Assembly (NCBI RefSeq): GCF_000348985.1
Contig: NC_035927.1
Span: forward strand, 682,001 to 746,000
Reading direction: 5' to 3'
DNA: 64,000 bases
DNA from: Huiozyma naganishii CBS 8797
Lineage: Eukaryota; Ascomycota; Saccharomycetes; Saccharomycetales; Saccharomycetaceae
Shown in pieces: positions 49,884-60,760 of this stretch; position 1 is the first letter of the stretch, and every line of letters begins with the position of its first letter. The position numbers and the translations under genes are program-made. Under the pieces are notes generated by a model, which had not been told where the DNA came from, did not search any database, and saw only the letters and a program-made list of their open reading frames with translations.

Positions 49884-51281
49884 TCAGTTTTTCCACAGCT
49901 TGACAGATCTATCCCACCCACTGCTCACCAGGTACTTGCAGTCTCCGGCAACATCAACACCAAGAAGCTTATCCGTGTGCCCCTCCAGACAGCATATTTT
50001 GTTCCAGTTGTCGCTGCTGTAGACGTTCAGCGCACGGTCGTACCCACCAGATACGAGAACGTCCCCCCGGTTCCGTTCAAATCTCAGACTGCTAACGATG
50101 CTCTTGTGCGCCAACAGTTTGGTGGCAGGTTGCTCCAGTTTTCTCAGATCCCACACATTGACAACACCATCACCCCCCCCAGTGGCCAATTGGTGCGAGT
50201 TAGACGACCAGTCTACACAGTATACTGGTTTCGCATGGCCCTGCAACGTCACGATGTTCTTCCCAGACCTGAGGTCCCACACCATTGCCAGACTGTCGAG
50301 CCCTCCGCTGCAGATCAGTGCCCCGTCTGGCTGGAAGGAGAGACTGTACACCTCTTTCGAGTGGCCCTCTTGCAATTGCAATTCCTGTGCCGTCTCCACA
50401 TCCCACAACCTCCATGTGGTGTCGAACGAGGCACTGGCCACGTACTTGTCACTTGGGTGGAAGACAGTGTTGACGACCCGGTTTTCGTGCCCGCCCAGCG
50501 TGGCTACGTTGACAAGACCGTTGCTCTCCCCATTGTAACGAGTCAGTCTCACATAATTGTCGTCCGCACCGGTAACAAGTAGTGAGCCCTCGGAGTTCCA
50601 ATCGAGACCACCAACTTTGCCTGCATGTGCTGGCAACGATGCCAGGGACTCAAGGGACTCACAATCAAAGACGGAAATACCACCATCCCAGCTGGCCGAT
50701 GCAAACCGGGATTGATTTGGAGATATTCTGACAAGGGATACGGGCCTCGTGGAGGCAACTTGTGACGCCTCCAACTGGAGTTTACTTACGGAACTGTTCA
50801 GGGCACGCCGCCTCGTAATTTCAGTGTTCACATCCAAATTATCTGCATCGGCTTTGCACTTCCGTAACCGTCGACGGGACCGTTCCATCGAGTATCTTAT
50901 CAAGAATCTCCTGGAGTGGACCAGCTCATCCGATGCAGGTGTGTAGAACTCTTCTTCTTCCTCTTCGTCATCACTGACCTCCGCCTTCTCAGGTTGCTGA
51001 ACAGTTCCACTTTTACTCCCAAGTAACGGATTGAACTGCTGCAATTTGTGTATTACGTTCTTGTTAGCGGCCACTAGTACCGCAACCCTGGCTCTCCTCT
51101 CCTCATCCGTCTCCTTCGGTAGCACTGCTGGTTGACCTAACAGTCGCAGCACCTCCCGTACTTCTGCGTCGTTCTCGGGCGCGAGGGACAGTCGTTGCGC
51201 ACTTTCATCACGCAACCGCACTACCTCGCCTTCAGTGTCATCATGCACCCCAGATCGAACGGGCAAGTGATCCAGATCCAT
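49884..51281 (-). CDS. PRP4: U4/U6 snRNP protein Prp4 (WD40)
   Basis: 465 residues, the same length as S. cerevisiae Prp4 (YPR178W). It is a splicing factor of the U4/U6.U5 tri-snRNP that binds Prp3. The N-terminal SFM-type segment VREVLRLLGQPAVLPKETDEERRARV is followed by seven C-terminal WD40 repeats, e.g. GHENRVVNTVFHPSDKYVASASFDTTWRLWD (cited by its ends GHENRV and TTWRLWD), HSKEVYSLSFQPDGALICSG and HTDKLLGVDVAGDCKYLVSS. Its strand and order relative to BET2 and DPB2 are inverted compared with chr XVI of S. cerevisiae. Confidence 0.95.
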   Translation of the reverse strand: MDLDHLPVRSGVHDDTEGEVVRLRDESAQRLSLAPENDAEVREVLRLLGQPAVLPKETDEERRARVAVLVAANKNVIHKLQQFNPLLGSKSGTVQQPEKAEVSDDEEEEEEFYTPASDELVHSRRFLIRYSMERSRRRLRKCKADADNLDVNTEITRRRALNSSVSKLQLEASQVASTRPVSLVRISPNQSRFASASWDGGISVFDCESLESLASLPAHAGKVGGLDWNSEGSLLVTGADDNYVRLTRYNGESNGLVNVATLGGHENRVVNTVFHPSDKYVASASFDTTWRLWDVETAQELQLQEGHSKEVYSLSFQPDGALICSGGLDSLAMVWDLRSGKNIVTLQGHAKPVYCVDWSSNSHQLATGGGDGVVNVWDLRKLEQPATKLLAHKSIVSSLRFERNRGDVLVSGGYDRALNVYSSDNWNKICCLEGHTDKLLGVDVAGDCKYLVSSGWDRSVKLWKN

Positions 51282-51415
51282 GGTCCTTGCGCCATTCTAT
51301 AGTCTCTGTTCTCTTGGTCATCTCAACTGAAAAATGATGTGAATTGTTCATTAACCAACCCAACGGGCCTCAGAGAGCGTGAGCGTATATCCGGTACTCG
51401 CACCACGGTGTAGCC

Positions 51416-52387
51416 ATGCAGTTACTCAAGGAGAAGCACATTGCGTATGTAAAGTCGCTGGACTCGCATACTGATGATTATGAATACTGGCTGTCCGAGC
51501 ATCTTCGACTGAACGGGGTGTATTGGGGGTTGACTGTGCTTTGCATTCTAGGGTCACCAGAGACTTTTGACAAAGACGATGTCATAGCCTTTGTGATGTC
51601 CTGTTGGGATGACAAGTACGGAGGGTTTGCCCCATTCCCTAGACACGATTCTCATTTGCTTTCAACGCTTTCTGGGTTGCAAATACTGGCCACTTTGGGA
51701 GGGCTGGACAATGTGAAGAAGGATCAGTTGAAACTCTCGCAGTGCCTCAAGTTCATCAGTTCAAACCAATTGGAAGATGGGTCTTTCCAGGGGGATCGTT
51801 TTGGAGAGGTGGATGCTCGGTTCAGTTATAACGCTCTGAGTTGCCTGTCGATCCTGGGTGAATTGACCCCAGAGGTCGTCGATCCCGCTGTGAATTTTGT
51901 GCTGAGATGTTACAACTTTGACGGAGGGTTTGGCCTGTCCCCGGGTGCAGAATCGCATGCATCGATGGCGTTCACTTGCTTGGGGGCCCTCAAAATCACA
52001 GGGAAATTGCATCTTCTATCCCCAGAACAAATTGACATGATCGGATGGTGGCTTTGCGAAAGACAATTGCCAGAGGGCGGGCTGAATGGCCGTCCAAGCA
52101 AGCTACCAGATGTTTGTTACTCGTGGTGGGTCCTTTCATCGCTCGCCATAATTGGGAAACTTGAGTGGATTGACTACGAAAAGCTGACGCAGTTTATCCT
52201 ATCCTGCCAGGACGAGAAGCGCGGAGGGATTAGCGATAGACCGAACAACGAGGCAGATGTGTTTCACACTGTCTTTGGTGTGGCAGGGCTAAGTCTCCTA
52301 GGATATAAAGATCTCGTGCCCGTAGATCCTACATACTGCATGCCTTACTCCATAACGGCGACGTTCCAGAAATATGGCCTCTATTGA
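51416..52387 (+). CDS. BET2: Geranylgeranyltransferase type II beta subunit
   Basis: 323 residues (325 in S. cerevisiae, YPR176C). Bet2 with Bet4 attaches geranylgeranyl groups to Rab GTPases such as Ypt1 and Sec4. Prenyltransferase beta repeats are clear: YGGFAPFPRHDSHLLST, DGSFQGDRFGEVDARFSYNA, FDGGFGLSPGAESHASMAFT and GGLNGRPSKLPDVCYSWWVL. The zinc ligands are the Asp and Cys of LPDVCYSWW and the His of ADVFHTVFG. It is divergent from PRP4 across 134 bases. Confidence 0.97.
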   Translation: MQLLKEKHIAYVKSLDSHTDDYEYWLSEHLRLNGVYWGLTVLCILGSPETFDKDDVIAFVMSCWDDKYGGFAPFPRHDSHLLSTLSGLQILATLGGLDNVKKDQLKLSQCLKFISSNQLEDGSFQGDRFGEVDARFSYNALSCLSILGELTPEVVDPAVNFVLRCYNFDGGFGLSPGAESHASMAFTCLGALKITGKLHLLSPEQIDMIGWWLCERQLPEGGLNGRPSKLPDVCYSWWVLSSLAIIGKLEWIDYEKLTQFILSCQDEKRGGISDRPNNEADVFHTVFGVAGLSLLGYKDLVPVDPTYCMPYSITATFQKYGLY

Positions 52388-52425
52388 ACTTTATATAATG
52401 CTTTGAACAGAGACTCGCTAAGTTG

Positions 52426-54168
52426 TTAGAAGAGCACCTCCTCCTCTATACAGTTCCTTGTAGACGGGAAATACCTACTATACTTTAGCTTTCTGTTCAC
52501 TATCAACGAACCTGGGTTTATCGCTTTGCAGCCGTTATAAGTCAGGTTGAGTTTTGGTGCCGTAGTGTCACATAGTATCAATGTAGTGGGGGCTGGGAAC
52601 AACATGAGCGTGTGGTCCTGTTCCCAATCGACGGGTCTAATGCTTTCCACAAAGGGTGATATGTGGCCCTGGTCAAGGACGGTTTTAACCAGTTTCCGCG
52701 CTTGTTCCAACTCGCGGGGCAATTGGTCAGGGTTTTTCACCAGCTGGTCGATATACTGGCCCTCTTCCTCTCCAGAATGTGGATCCTTCGAACTTGCAAT
52801 CGCCGGGAAAGAGACATCATGGACCTTTAACCTTTGTTGCAGATCATCCCTTACCAAAAAAATTTCTTGGGAGTAGTACATAATGCGACACGGGTTAGTT
52901 GCCCAAACAATATCTTGTTTCAGCACTCTTTCCAACTTGTGTGTTACCAGCGAGGGTAACGGCGCCATGGGAAGAACACCGTCCATACCTAAGGTGGACA
53001 TGCTTTTCCAGGGATCATTATTGCCGGGCACGAAGACAAATTTGGTACTTGACACCAGCTCTGGGAACTCTTCTAATATAACCGCGAGGGATTCGAATCC
53101 CTTTCTGTACAATGTAGTGCTTGGAATTGCGTTTGACGAAGTCGGAATGACCGGTTTAGAGAAGAAAGATCCAAAGCAAATTATTGCATACGGTGGGAGC
53201 TCTTCCAGTTTTGCGAATAACTTCCTCAACGCATCATGCACGTTCTGCTGATCAAGAAACATGCTCTCTCCACCAAGCAATATAATTTCGTTCTCGTCGA
53301 GTTCGATCTCCTTTTCATGTAAAACTATAAGTCTCTGTTTATCCAAATGAGTGGCTCTTACCAAATCCAAATTACCCAATGCCAATTGCGAGTCGACTCG
53401 CTTTTCCCCCGGTGGGTGTGTCATTGAGGTGACATGGAACGTCTGCCCCACTGTGAAATAAATCCCCTCTGCAATGACTATGCAACCAGGCATGTAATAC
53501 GACAATGGAGTTGGGACACATTGTGAAATGTCTATCTCAATGGATCCGGATGGATCTTCAAGGGCCCATTTACCCTTATTGTTCATGATCAATAAACCTA
53601 AGACGACAAAGTTCTGCGAATCCTTCCCCATGAAGTTCTTAATTTCTGTGAACTCAAAGGGGGCACCTAGAGATGCCGCATTTCGCAGAGACCTGTCCCT
53701 CGTTATATAATACCTTGTGCTGAACATGTCTTGTTTCAACGCTGGAGGAGATGTGTTAGCCGGGCTGTCGAATTGTTTCTTCCAGTGGTTGTACGGCACT
53801 CTTCGCTGCTGGATCGTGTTTATGCATTGCCACACATCTTCGACGGGCAAGTCCTGATGGTTCTCCAAAATCCCATCCTGGGATCTCGATTGGACGATGA
53901 CTTCCTCCAGCAGCTCGGCGAGTACTTGCCGAACATGTACACCATCGACAAAAATGCCTCTACAAGTGTCGTTTCTCCACTGTGCGGCAAAAGTATCGAG
54001 AAACGGGTTTATTTCGTCTTTCCATTGCGCACCATACGAGCTACCGATGTATTTGGCCAATTCCTGCAACCCATCTAACTTAATCGCGAGTCCATATTTT
54101 TTGGTCAATGCTCTGTAAACTACAGGTCGCAGGACTTGCGGGGGTATAACCACGGGCAGAGTTGTCAT
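52426..54168 (-). CDS. DPB2: DNA polymerase epsilon subunit B
   Basis: 580 residues; the S. cerevisiae protein (YPR175W) has 689, the difference lying mainly in the variable N-terminal half. Dpb2 is an essential non-catalytic subunit of polymerase epsilon that contacts GINS at the replication fork. An N-terminal helical domain is followed by an OB fold and an inactive phosphoesterase-like domain (FVFVPGNNDPW, YYSQEIFLVRDDL, ICFGSFFSKPV). The gene lies tail to tail with BET2, 38 bases apart. An ACGCGT box lies at 54245-54250 upstream. Confidence 0.93.
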   Translation of the reverse strand: MTTLPVVIPPQVLRPVVYRALTKKYGLAIKLDGLQELAKYIGSSYGAQWKDEINPFLDTFAAQWRNDTCRGIFVDGVHVRQVLAELLEEVIVQSRSQDGILENHQDLPVEDVWQCINTIQQRRVPYNHWKKQFDSPANTSPPALKQDMFSTRYYITRDRSLRNAASLGAPFEFTEIKNFMGKDSQNFVVLGLLIMNNKGKWALEDPSGSIEIDISQCVPTPLSYYMPGCIVIAEGIYFTVGQTFHVTSMTHPPGEKRVDSQLALGNLDLVRATHLDKQRLIVLHEKEIELDENEIILLGGESMFLDQQNVHDALRKLFAKLEELPPYAIICFGSFFSKPVIPTSSNAIPSTTLYRKGFESLAVILEEFPELVSSTKFVFVPGNNDPWKSMSTLGMDGVLPMAPLPSLVTHKLERVLKQDIVWATNPCRIMYYSQEIFLVRDDLQQRLKVHDVSFPAIASSKDPHSGEEEGQYIDQLVKNPDQLPRELEQARKLVKTVLDQGHISPFVESIRPVDWEQDHTLMLFPAPTTLILCDTTAPKLNLTYNGCKAINPGSLIVNRKLKYSRYFPSTRNCIEEEVLF

Positions 54169-54560
54169 AGATGCACCGAAAACGTACCAATTGAGTAAAG
54201 TGCTGGGCTCTCCTTGGAGTTTAGAATCAGTGGCCCGGGCTGCGACGCGTTTATCGAGCAGTTGTAATCCAAAGAGTTCAATTTAAAAAGTCTTACTTTC
54301 CAGAACAGGTAATTCTGGATGCTTTGTATCTACCTGAAAAAGAAACTCTTTCCTGTTTTGGACATAACTTCCCGTTTTGGTATTGACGGGGCCAAACGTA
54401 ACGGCAACCAACAGCCGACAACAACACCAACCCCAACCCCAACCCCAACATTACTGATGGTTCAGAATCCTTTAACTATACATTGGCGAAAGTTTTGGAA
54501 AAATTATTCACTACTCTATTAGCACTACGAGACAAAATGATGACGAAGAAACGAAACCAG
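54169..54560. other. DPB2-HDA3 intergenic region with CCCCAA repeat
   Basis: 392 bases containing the MCB box and a short CCCCAA tandem repeat (about 54427-54449). No gene is seen. It is the right breakpoint of the inverted segment relative to S. cerevisiae. Confidence 0.5.
54245..54250 (-). promoter_or_regulatory. MCB element ACGCGT upstream of DPB2
   Basis: Exact MCB box about 80 bases upstream of the DPB2 ATG. Replication genes are commonly activated by MBF at G1/S, so the site is plausible. Confidence 0.55.
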
Positions 54561-56615
54561 TTATGCTGGATTCTTTATTTTCCGATTAGAAGATATGTTG
54601 GACGTGGAGTTCGATGACGATGACGTTGCCGTCATCGTCGCCGAAGAGGCTAGTTGGTTGGATGACCTTGCCCTAGATATCGGGACCTTCTGTAGCTTTT
54701 GGGTCAGATCCTCCAAGTTCTTCTTGAACTGGGTATTTGTTTCTTTGCGATCCTCTATTTGATGGTTCAGGCGTGCCATGCCGGCTTTCACGTCCTCTTG
54801 TTTTGCAATAAACTTGTTTGAACTCGCCTCAATCTCCAATTCGATGCTAGTTATCGACTCCTTGACTTTAACCAGCTCTTCACCAGCACTTTGCATAGCT
54901 TCATCTGCTCTCTTTATTTCCCTCTCCATGTACTCGTTCTCCAACGTTTTGGACTCCGATATGCGTTGTTCCCGTTCAATCTCTTCGTTTAAGCTATTAG
55001 ATTTCTCGAAAAGATCGGTACACTCCTTCAATTCTGGAGTTCGAGCCTTCAATGACTCCAGAAGCGATGCAAACTCAACCTCCAAGTTTTCAGTCTCTGT
55101 GTAATACAGCTTATTCTCCTGTTCCAATACATCGCTCTTTTTCACGTTATCCGCGACGACAGCTTTCGCATCATCGAGCTTGTGCGATATTTTCTGGTCT
55201 TCTTCCTGATAAAAGGTTATATGACCTTCCTCAATAGAATCCATTTCAAAGTACATCTGGATATCTTTAATTTGTCTCAGGATGTCCACGTACAGTTGAC
55301 CCATATTTTGGATCAGCTTATGCGTCAGTATATTGCTGGACAAATGATAGTCAGATTCCATTTTCTGATCGCTGCTTATTATGCCCGTGAGTTGGCCCAT
55401 GCCCTGCTTAGTGGGATTCTTGGAATAGTCGTTCTTGAGTCGCTTCGTTTCGTAGAAGGAGGGTGCAGATGCATTGTCCTCCGTATTCAAGGCGTCCGTC
55501 TTTTCGTTGGGGCTTCTGAAACGCCGCCTCTTCCTAGAATTTGTCGCTCCACCATCATTATCATCAGACTCGCCAAAGTTAGCGTTCCCAATACTCGCTC
55601 GCTTGCTACTGAACTTGACTTCACTTAGCAACGACCTTTCCACGTCCATGGAGTTATACTTTTGGATCGGGAAGACGTCTGGCAGTGGCCACGGTATTAA
55701 CGGGTTTTCTAGCCATTCCAGCAGATAGTTCAAGTGCTGATAGTAGATTGGCCTCAAATCAGGCGGTAAGGCCCCGACCCGGTCTCTCAAAACGACTACG
55801 GCAGCGGTGACGTTCTCTAAGTACTCCCTCGAGTTTTTCTCATACAACTTACCAAAGTACAAAGCGCAATGGTCAATGGAGTTTATAGCGACCAGTCTTA
55901 CGACAGGGGCCCGCGTTCGGCGGCCCCTGTTGCTTCTTGCGTGGGTCAGAACCACCTGCATCTCCGGTGTATCCGGGTCAACACTAGAATCCACAGCAAT
56001 TAACATATCAAACTGTCGGGTGCCCTTGGTGATTGGTAACGTTTCCGGATCCCATGACTTCGACGGAAATATGTGGCACGTACAACTGTACGACTTCTTC
56101 TGCTTCTTCAATTTTGACTTGATCGTCTGGCCATCGTACCGCTTGACGTTCACGTTGCTCCCGAGCAGCAGCGCCTCAACCAAATCCATGGTCCGCCCTG
56201 GTCTACAGACAACCGCGGTATCCGTCTCGTACTCTTGCACGAGGGCAACCAGGTCCCGGAGCACTTGGAATTTCCCGCTCGTCTCCGCCAAATAACTGGG
56301 GACGTCTCTCGTGACGAGAGATTTGGGCAAGAAGTGGTCGATCAGAAGGTACGGATGCGTAGCAACTAATTCATTGTTCCGGCACATCGTCTCCATGGAT
56401 CCTAACACAACGTCCTCCTTGTAGTTCTTTGTCTCAAAGTACCGCAAAATGTCTGAGTAATGAAGTGAGACAATCTGGTCAGTCAACTCCCTCTGGTATG
56501 TGCACATCGTCGTGGGCAGCCAGTAATCCCCGGAAACGTTGCCCGAAACACCCAGGATTGTAGCGTCGACAATGGACGGCACGGGCCGCGTGTCCAATAT
56601 TCTCAAAAGATCCAT
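54561..56615 (-). CDS. HDA3: HDA1 histone deacetylase complex subunit 3
   Basis: 684 residues from the ATG at 56615 (MDLLRILDTRPVP); the upstream in-frame opening has no ATG. Hda3 with Hda2 forms the non-catalytic part of the HDA1 complex, which deacetylates H3 and H2B tails. The N-terminal DNA-binding domain resembles a helicase core (YSDILRYFETKNYKEDVVLG, HPYLLIDHFLPKSL, VVCRPGRTMDLVEALLLG). The C-terminal 250 residues form a long coiled coil used for dimerisation. Position matches YPR179C (655 residues). Confidence 0.94.
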   Translation of the reverse strand: MDLLRILDTRPVPSIVDATILGVSGNVSGDYWLPTTMCTYQRELTDQIVSLHYSDILRYFETKNYKEDVVLGSMETMCRNNELVATHPYLLIDHFLPKSLVTRDVPSYLAETSGKFQVLRDLVALVQEYETDTAVVCRPGRTMDLVEALLLGSNVNVKRYDGQTIKSKLKKQKKSYSCTCHIFPSKSWDPETLPITKGTRQFDMLIAVDSSVDPDTPEMQVVLTHARSNRGRRTRAPVVRLVAINSIDHCALYFGKLYEKNSREYLENVTAAVVVLRDRVGALPPDLRPIYYQHLNYLLEWLENPLIPWPLPDVFPIQKYNSMDVERSLLSEVKFSSKRASIGNANFGESDDNDGGATNSRKRRRFRSPNEKTDALNTEDNASAPSFYETKRLKNDYSKNPTKQGMGQLTGIISSDQKMESDYHLSSNILTHKLIQNMGQLYVDILRQIKDIQMYFEMDSIEEGHITFYQEEDQKISHKLDDAKAVVADNVKKSDVLEQENKLYYTETENLEVEFASLLESLKARTPELKECTDLFEKSNSLNEEIEREQRISESKTLENEYMEREIKRADEAMQSAGEELVKVKESITSIELEIEASSNKFIAKQEDVKAGMARLNHQIEDRKETNTQFKKNLEDLTQKLQKVPISRARSSNQLASSATMTATSSSSNSTSNISSNRKIKNPA

Positions 56616-56919
56616 CTTAGCTCTCCCGCTATAAATTAAAACAGTGTTCAACAGCGGTGCTCAATATCTAAAAATAGAGACCCAAACAACCACAACGTAA
56701 AGTCACAGAGATAACACTCGTGAGTTACACGATTACACTTCTACATATAACAGAATCATCCAAAAATATTAAAACTGAAAAATTCTGGATATTTTAAGCA
56801 AAAGCGATGAGTTGATGACGTACGTCGTAGCACTAGTGTTACTCTGAAGTAGTGTCTCTTGGAGGTCCGCTGCTGGTTCGATTGTGTGGGATATTTGTTA
56901 AGAGGACTAAGTGTACGGT
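56616..56919. other. HDA3-AOS1 divergent intergenic region
   Basis: 304 AT-rich bases. A palindromic GACGTACGTC occurs at 56817-56826 (ATF/CREB-like half sites). Nothing firmer can be said. Confidence 0.4.
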
Positions 56920-57969
56920 ATGCTTGATTCTGGTGCTAATACGGGGGGTAATTTGCTGAGTGCGGACGAGATTGCACTTTATGACCGGCAGATTCGGCTC
57001 TGGGGGTTGGCCGCACAGGCCAACATGCGGTCCGCTAAGGTGTTGCTGGCCGGGTGCGGGGCCATCGGGACCGAGATTACGAAGAATATCGTGCTGAGCG
57101 GGATTGGTCACTTGTGTATCTGTGACGGGCACGTCGTGACAGAGGAGGATCTCGGGTCGCAGTTCTTTCTAGCGCGGGACAGTGTCGGTCTGAAGAGGAT
57201 TGCCGCAGTGAGGGAGAGGGTCGTGGAATTGAACCCACGGGTCGCTCTGTCCTTCGAGGACATATTCGTGGACACCATGGACGAGGAGTTCCTCGCAAAG
57301 TTCGACTTGGTTATTGGGACCGAGCTGGGTGAGCAGCAAATTTCGCACCTGAATAAGCTGACAAGGAAATTGAACATCCCACTGTACGTGGCTGGATCGA
57401 ACGGCTTGTTTGGGTACATTTTCGTGGACTTGATACAGTTTGATGGGACGAACGAGAAGTTGCAAAGTGCGAAACCCACTGTGACAGGATCAGTGTCTGC
57501 AAACAGAGAAATTATCAAAGTGGAGGTCCACACGGATGATGACGACGACAAGAAGACATTTGAAACGATTATGACTCGTAACAAATACAGACCGTTCGAC
57601 GAAATGCTGCTAAATGCTACATTGAAGGGTCAGTTGAAAAGAAGACAGCTGAAACGGGTTTCTAATGTCTTACCATTGACGCTGACCCAACTACAGAACA
57701 GCAAGTTGCTTCACGAAAACGCTGAGAAATTCACCGAAAATGTTAGAACAATGTGCGATCAGCTTGGAATTGACCAAGGGACACTGTCACAGGAGTACAT
57801 CTCACAATTTATCAACCAGGCAGGGCTGGAGTTTGCTCCAGTAGCTGCTGTTATCGGAGGCGTCCTTGCACAAGACGTGGTCAATATCTTGGGGAAAAGA
57901 CAATTGCCCCTGAACAACTTCATCATCTTTGATGGAATCACATTGGATATGCCCATCTTCGAGTTGTGA
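56920..57969 (+). CDS. AOS1: SUMO E1 subunit Aos1
   Basis: 349 residues from the ATG at 56920 (347 in S. cerevisiae, YPR180W). Aos1 with Uba2 activates the SUMO protein Smt3 in the nucleus. The ThiF/E1 N-terminal half is clear: YDRQIRLWGLAAQANMRSAK, LLAGCGAIGTEITKNIVLSG and the nearby arginine. The C-terminal part ends with the E1-type GGVLAQDVVNILGKRQLPLN. Aos1 lacks the catalytic Cys, which is on Uba2. Confidence 0.97.
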   Translation: MLDSGANTGGNLLSADEIALYDRQIRLWGLAAQANMRSAKVLLAGCGAIGTEITKNIVLSGIGHLCICDGHVVTEEDLGSQFFLARDSVGLKRIAAVRERVVELNPRVALSFEDIFVDTMDEEFLAKFDLVIGTELGEQQISHLNKLTRKLNIPLYVAGSNGLFGYIFVDLIQFDGTNEKLQSAKPTVTGSVSANREIIKVEVHTDDDDDKKTFETIMTRNKYRPFDEMLLNATLKGQLKRRQLKRVSNVLPLTLTQLQNSKLLHENAEKFTENVRTMCDQLGIDQGTLSQEYISQFINQAGLEFAPVAAVIGGVLAQDVVNILGKRQLPLNNFIIFDGITLDMPIFEL

Positions 57970-58164
57970 TAAGATATAAGTAGTAAAGAGAAAGAAAGGT
58001 AAGATATATAATTATATATGTTTCTTGGGTAAAAAGGTTTTGCATACTGTATTTTGTATCCATTACGTGTTCGAACGGAAACATGGGAACACGGTTTTGA
58101 AGAAATTTCCTAACTTCTGGCAAAGGGCGGTGCCCCTGCGAAATTTCGATGGATTAAATTCTAG

Positions 58165-60474
58165 TTATGACTGGCCTGTAACGGCAACTTGCTGTAAGTG
58201 GGTCATGAAATTTTGCAGCGAGACATCGTCGGTTAAGACAATGGTGGAACCGCTGCGGGCCATATCCTGGTAGTTATCCGAGGGGTTCAACTTAGACAAC
58301 AGGAATCTGGCCTGAGAACCACCGGCCTCTGTGTCAATAAATCTTGGTAGCGGAAATCTATCAACCAACAGTTCAGCAGCCTCCAGTTTGGGCTCCTCCA
58401 ATAGCGCTTTAAAATCAGCATAGTTGGGGTCGTCTTGATAACCAGCTTTCCTCCATTGAGCAATTTGTTCACCATGATATATCAAGATGTAGAAGAAAGT
58501 ATCCAACAACAGAATCGTGTTTGGTTTCACCGACACAGAGTCCAAGAGAACAGGCTGTGGATCCTCCTCCATGGAGAACGATGTCAGAGTAGGCTGGATC
58601 ATGATCAACGAGTTAGTTGTGTCCTCTCTGGTGAAGATGTGTCTGTAGAAGGCAGTCTCATCTGGCGAGTTGTTGAACACACTTAGGAACTGTGATCTTC
58701 TCAAGTAGTACGTGAACTGAGGGTACAGGGAGAAGTTTGGTGCCAGTCTGAACGACGCTGGGTCCTCTTTGTTGTAGTCCGCGTATTTCTGGCACAGTTT
58801 GATCAAGTTCCGGTCGATCCATCTGATGACGTCCGCACCGTCGTCCTGTTCTGCCTTGTATACTGCAATTCTTGCCATCAACACAGCTGCCGCCTCTTGG
58901 TCGAACGATGCGGCGATCGCAGGTGTCCCGAATGGCAGCAGTTGGTTCGCAACAGTAGTCACTCTAATACGGTTTGTCCCGGAGGAGTGCTGGTACGATG
59001 TGACAAATTGTGTGTAGGCAAGCTTGGGTCCGTCCCCGTTCATCATGCCCATGTTGTTCCCCGCGGTGTTGTTGGCGACCGTGTTTGCAATTTCAAAGAA
59101 CACGGCGTAGGTGTGATGTGGGGACAAAGTGGACATCTTCCATGTGGAGGTACCACCGCTGCCGATCTCCGAGTCGCTGATGTTGTGCGCGTCTGTCTTC
59201 TTGACTGCAGTGGCGTGGCCGACAAGCCCTTGCAATTTCAAGTCCTTGCTTGTCTTGACGGACATGATACCGTTGAAGGCCATCTTCAAGTATCCCTCCT
59301 CATCCTTCGAGAACAGTCTCGTGTAGGACTGCTTAAAGATCGCTGTGGAGAACGCATCGGTCAACAGCAGTACCCCACCTGTAGAGTCTGTCAATTGCTT
59401 CATCTCAGACATACCGACCTGGTCGTACGACCCAGCAAAGATGTCAACCGTGTGACCGTTCTCGGCGATTCTGTTGGCGATTTGGTTGTAGAACTTGCAA
59501 GCCTTCTTGTAGTGGGCGGCGCGGTCCGAGTCGATATCATGGTGTGATCTCAGAGGGTCCTTCAATTCCGAGTTGACGATCAGCCCAGGAGACAGCGTGC
59601 CTGGCCCAGCAGCAAACAGGATGATCCGTGCTGGGACGTTCTTGTAGCAGCCTTGCAACAGCAGCGAGGCAATGTTCAGAGCTGACCCTGTCGCTCGCAA
59701 AGGTCTGTGCCCCGCTGGGACTGACCACTGGTCTGGGGACAAGTTCTCCAACAACTGGTTGAGCTTGAACTCGACTTGCTCCAATGGCAAAAAGAACCTG
59801 TTAAGCGAGACTGGAGTCACTTTCAAGTTTGGCACTGCCATCCCGCTTGCCGGTTTCTGACCCGTGAGCATCTCGGTGAGCTGGTCGATCTGGTACTCTC
59901 TGTCACCTCTGAAGACGTTGCACCTGTCGATCGTTTCACTGGACAGGTCGTGCAGTTGCACGACGTTCCCGTAGGTGATCAACCCAATCAGCGCGTTCGG
60001 TGGCAGCACGGACAACGAAGTAATGATACTTTCCTTCAACGCGTCAAGGTTCTCCTGTTCGGAAGTAATGTCAATGACGAAGAAGAAGATGGGTGGGATC
60101 TGCACGGGCTTGTTGGTGATGTACTCTACGGTGGTCATCTGCAACTCAAGTGGCATGTTCTCCTGCGTCATGTTCGCATACTGCGTGGGCAAGTGGTTTC
60201 TCGAGTTACAGATCGGACACGTCCACGAGTTGCTGCGAGGGTCAATCGCACAGTAAGGGTTCAAAATCGCCTTACATTGCGGACCAGAACACACGACAGG
60301 GTTGTACTGTGCGAGATTCAGTTGCGACTCCCCATTCTCATCCTCGAACTCCTTCAGCGGCGTGTAAACGCACCCGACCGGGATCACGTTCTTGTTAGCG
60401 TCCGTTCTTGTCGAGGGGAACACGTTCCAGGAGAAACGTACCCCGTTGATGTCCTCGTTGGTCTCGAAATCCAT
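58165..60474 (-). CDS. SEC23: COPII coat GTPase-activating protein Sec23
   Basis: 769 residues (768 in S. cerevisiae, YPR181C). Sec23 forms the inner COPII coat with Sec24 at ER exit sites and activates GTP hydrolysis by Sar1. The zinc finger ([17 protein letters not shown] ... CPICNSRN), trunk/vWA-like domain ([20 protein letters not shown]), beta-sandwich, helical and C-terminal gelsolin domains ([20 protein letters not shown]) are all present. Composition and codon use suggest high expression. Confidence 0.98.
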   Translation of the reverse strand: MDFETNEDINGVRFSWNVFPSTRTDANKNVIPVGCVYTPLKEFEDENGESQLNLAQYNPVVCSGPQCKAILNPYCAIDPRSNSWTCPICNSRNHLPTQYANMTQENMPLELQMTTVEYITNKPVQIPPIFFFVIDITSEQENLDALKESIITSLSVLPPNALIGLITYGNVVQLHDLSSETIDRCNVFRGDREYQIDQLTEMLTGQKPASGMAVPNLKVTPVSLNRFFLPLEQVEFKLNQLLENLSPDQWSVPAGHRPLRATGSALNIASLLLQGCYKNVPARIILFAAGPGTLSPGLIVNSELKDPLRSHHDIDSDRAAHYKKACKFYNQIANRIAENGHTVDIFAGSYDQVGMSEMKQLTDSTGGVLLLTDAFSTAIFKQSYTRLFSKDEEGYLKMAFNGIMSVKTSKDLKLQGLVGHATAVKKTDAHNISDSEIGSGGTSTWKMSTLSPHHTYAVFFEIANTVANNTAGNNMGMMNGDGPKLAYTQFVTSYQHSSGTNRIRVTTVANQLLPFGTPAIAASFDQEAAAVLMARIAVYKAEQDDGADVIRWIDRNLIKLCQKYADYNKEDPASFRLAPNFSLYPQFTYYLRRSQFLSVFNNSPDETAFYRHIFTREDTTNSLIMIQPTLTSFSMEEDPQPVLLDSVSVKPNTILLLDTFFYILIYHGEQIAQWRKAGYQDDPNYADFKALLEEPKLEAAELLVDRFPLPRFIDTEAGGSQARFLLSKLNPSDNYQDMARSGSTIVLTDDVSLQNFMTHLQQVAVTGQS

Positions 60475-60760
60475 TGGCAGCTTCCTGAGTGTCTATGCCT
60501 AGCAATACCACGCTGTTCTGCTCCCTTTCCCTCTCTTCCTTCTCGTCTGTTGTGGACACGTCGAAACGAAGAAGAATTGTATCAAAAATTTTCAGTGTCT
60601 CAAGAGATCGAAGTAAGTGCAGTGACGAGTGCGTTGGGAAGTTGCACTGCTGTGAGTGGCTTGTCTTGGTGATTGGGAAACTGTCAGTGGAAGTGTTTGG
60701 AGCCCTGTTTCCACAGTATCCTTTCGTCCCACCCACTTTGCGATACTCGACCACGGGAAA

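Noticed and set aside
59776..60672. 298-codon forward frame opposite SEC23
   Set aside because: Antisense shadow of a highly conserved gene with biased codons; no family resemblance.
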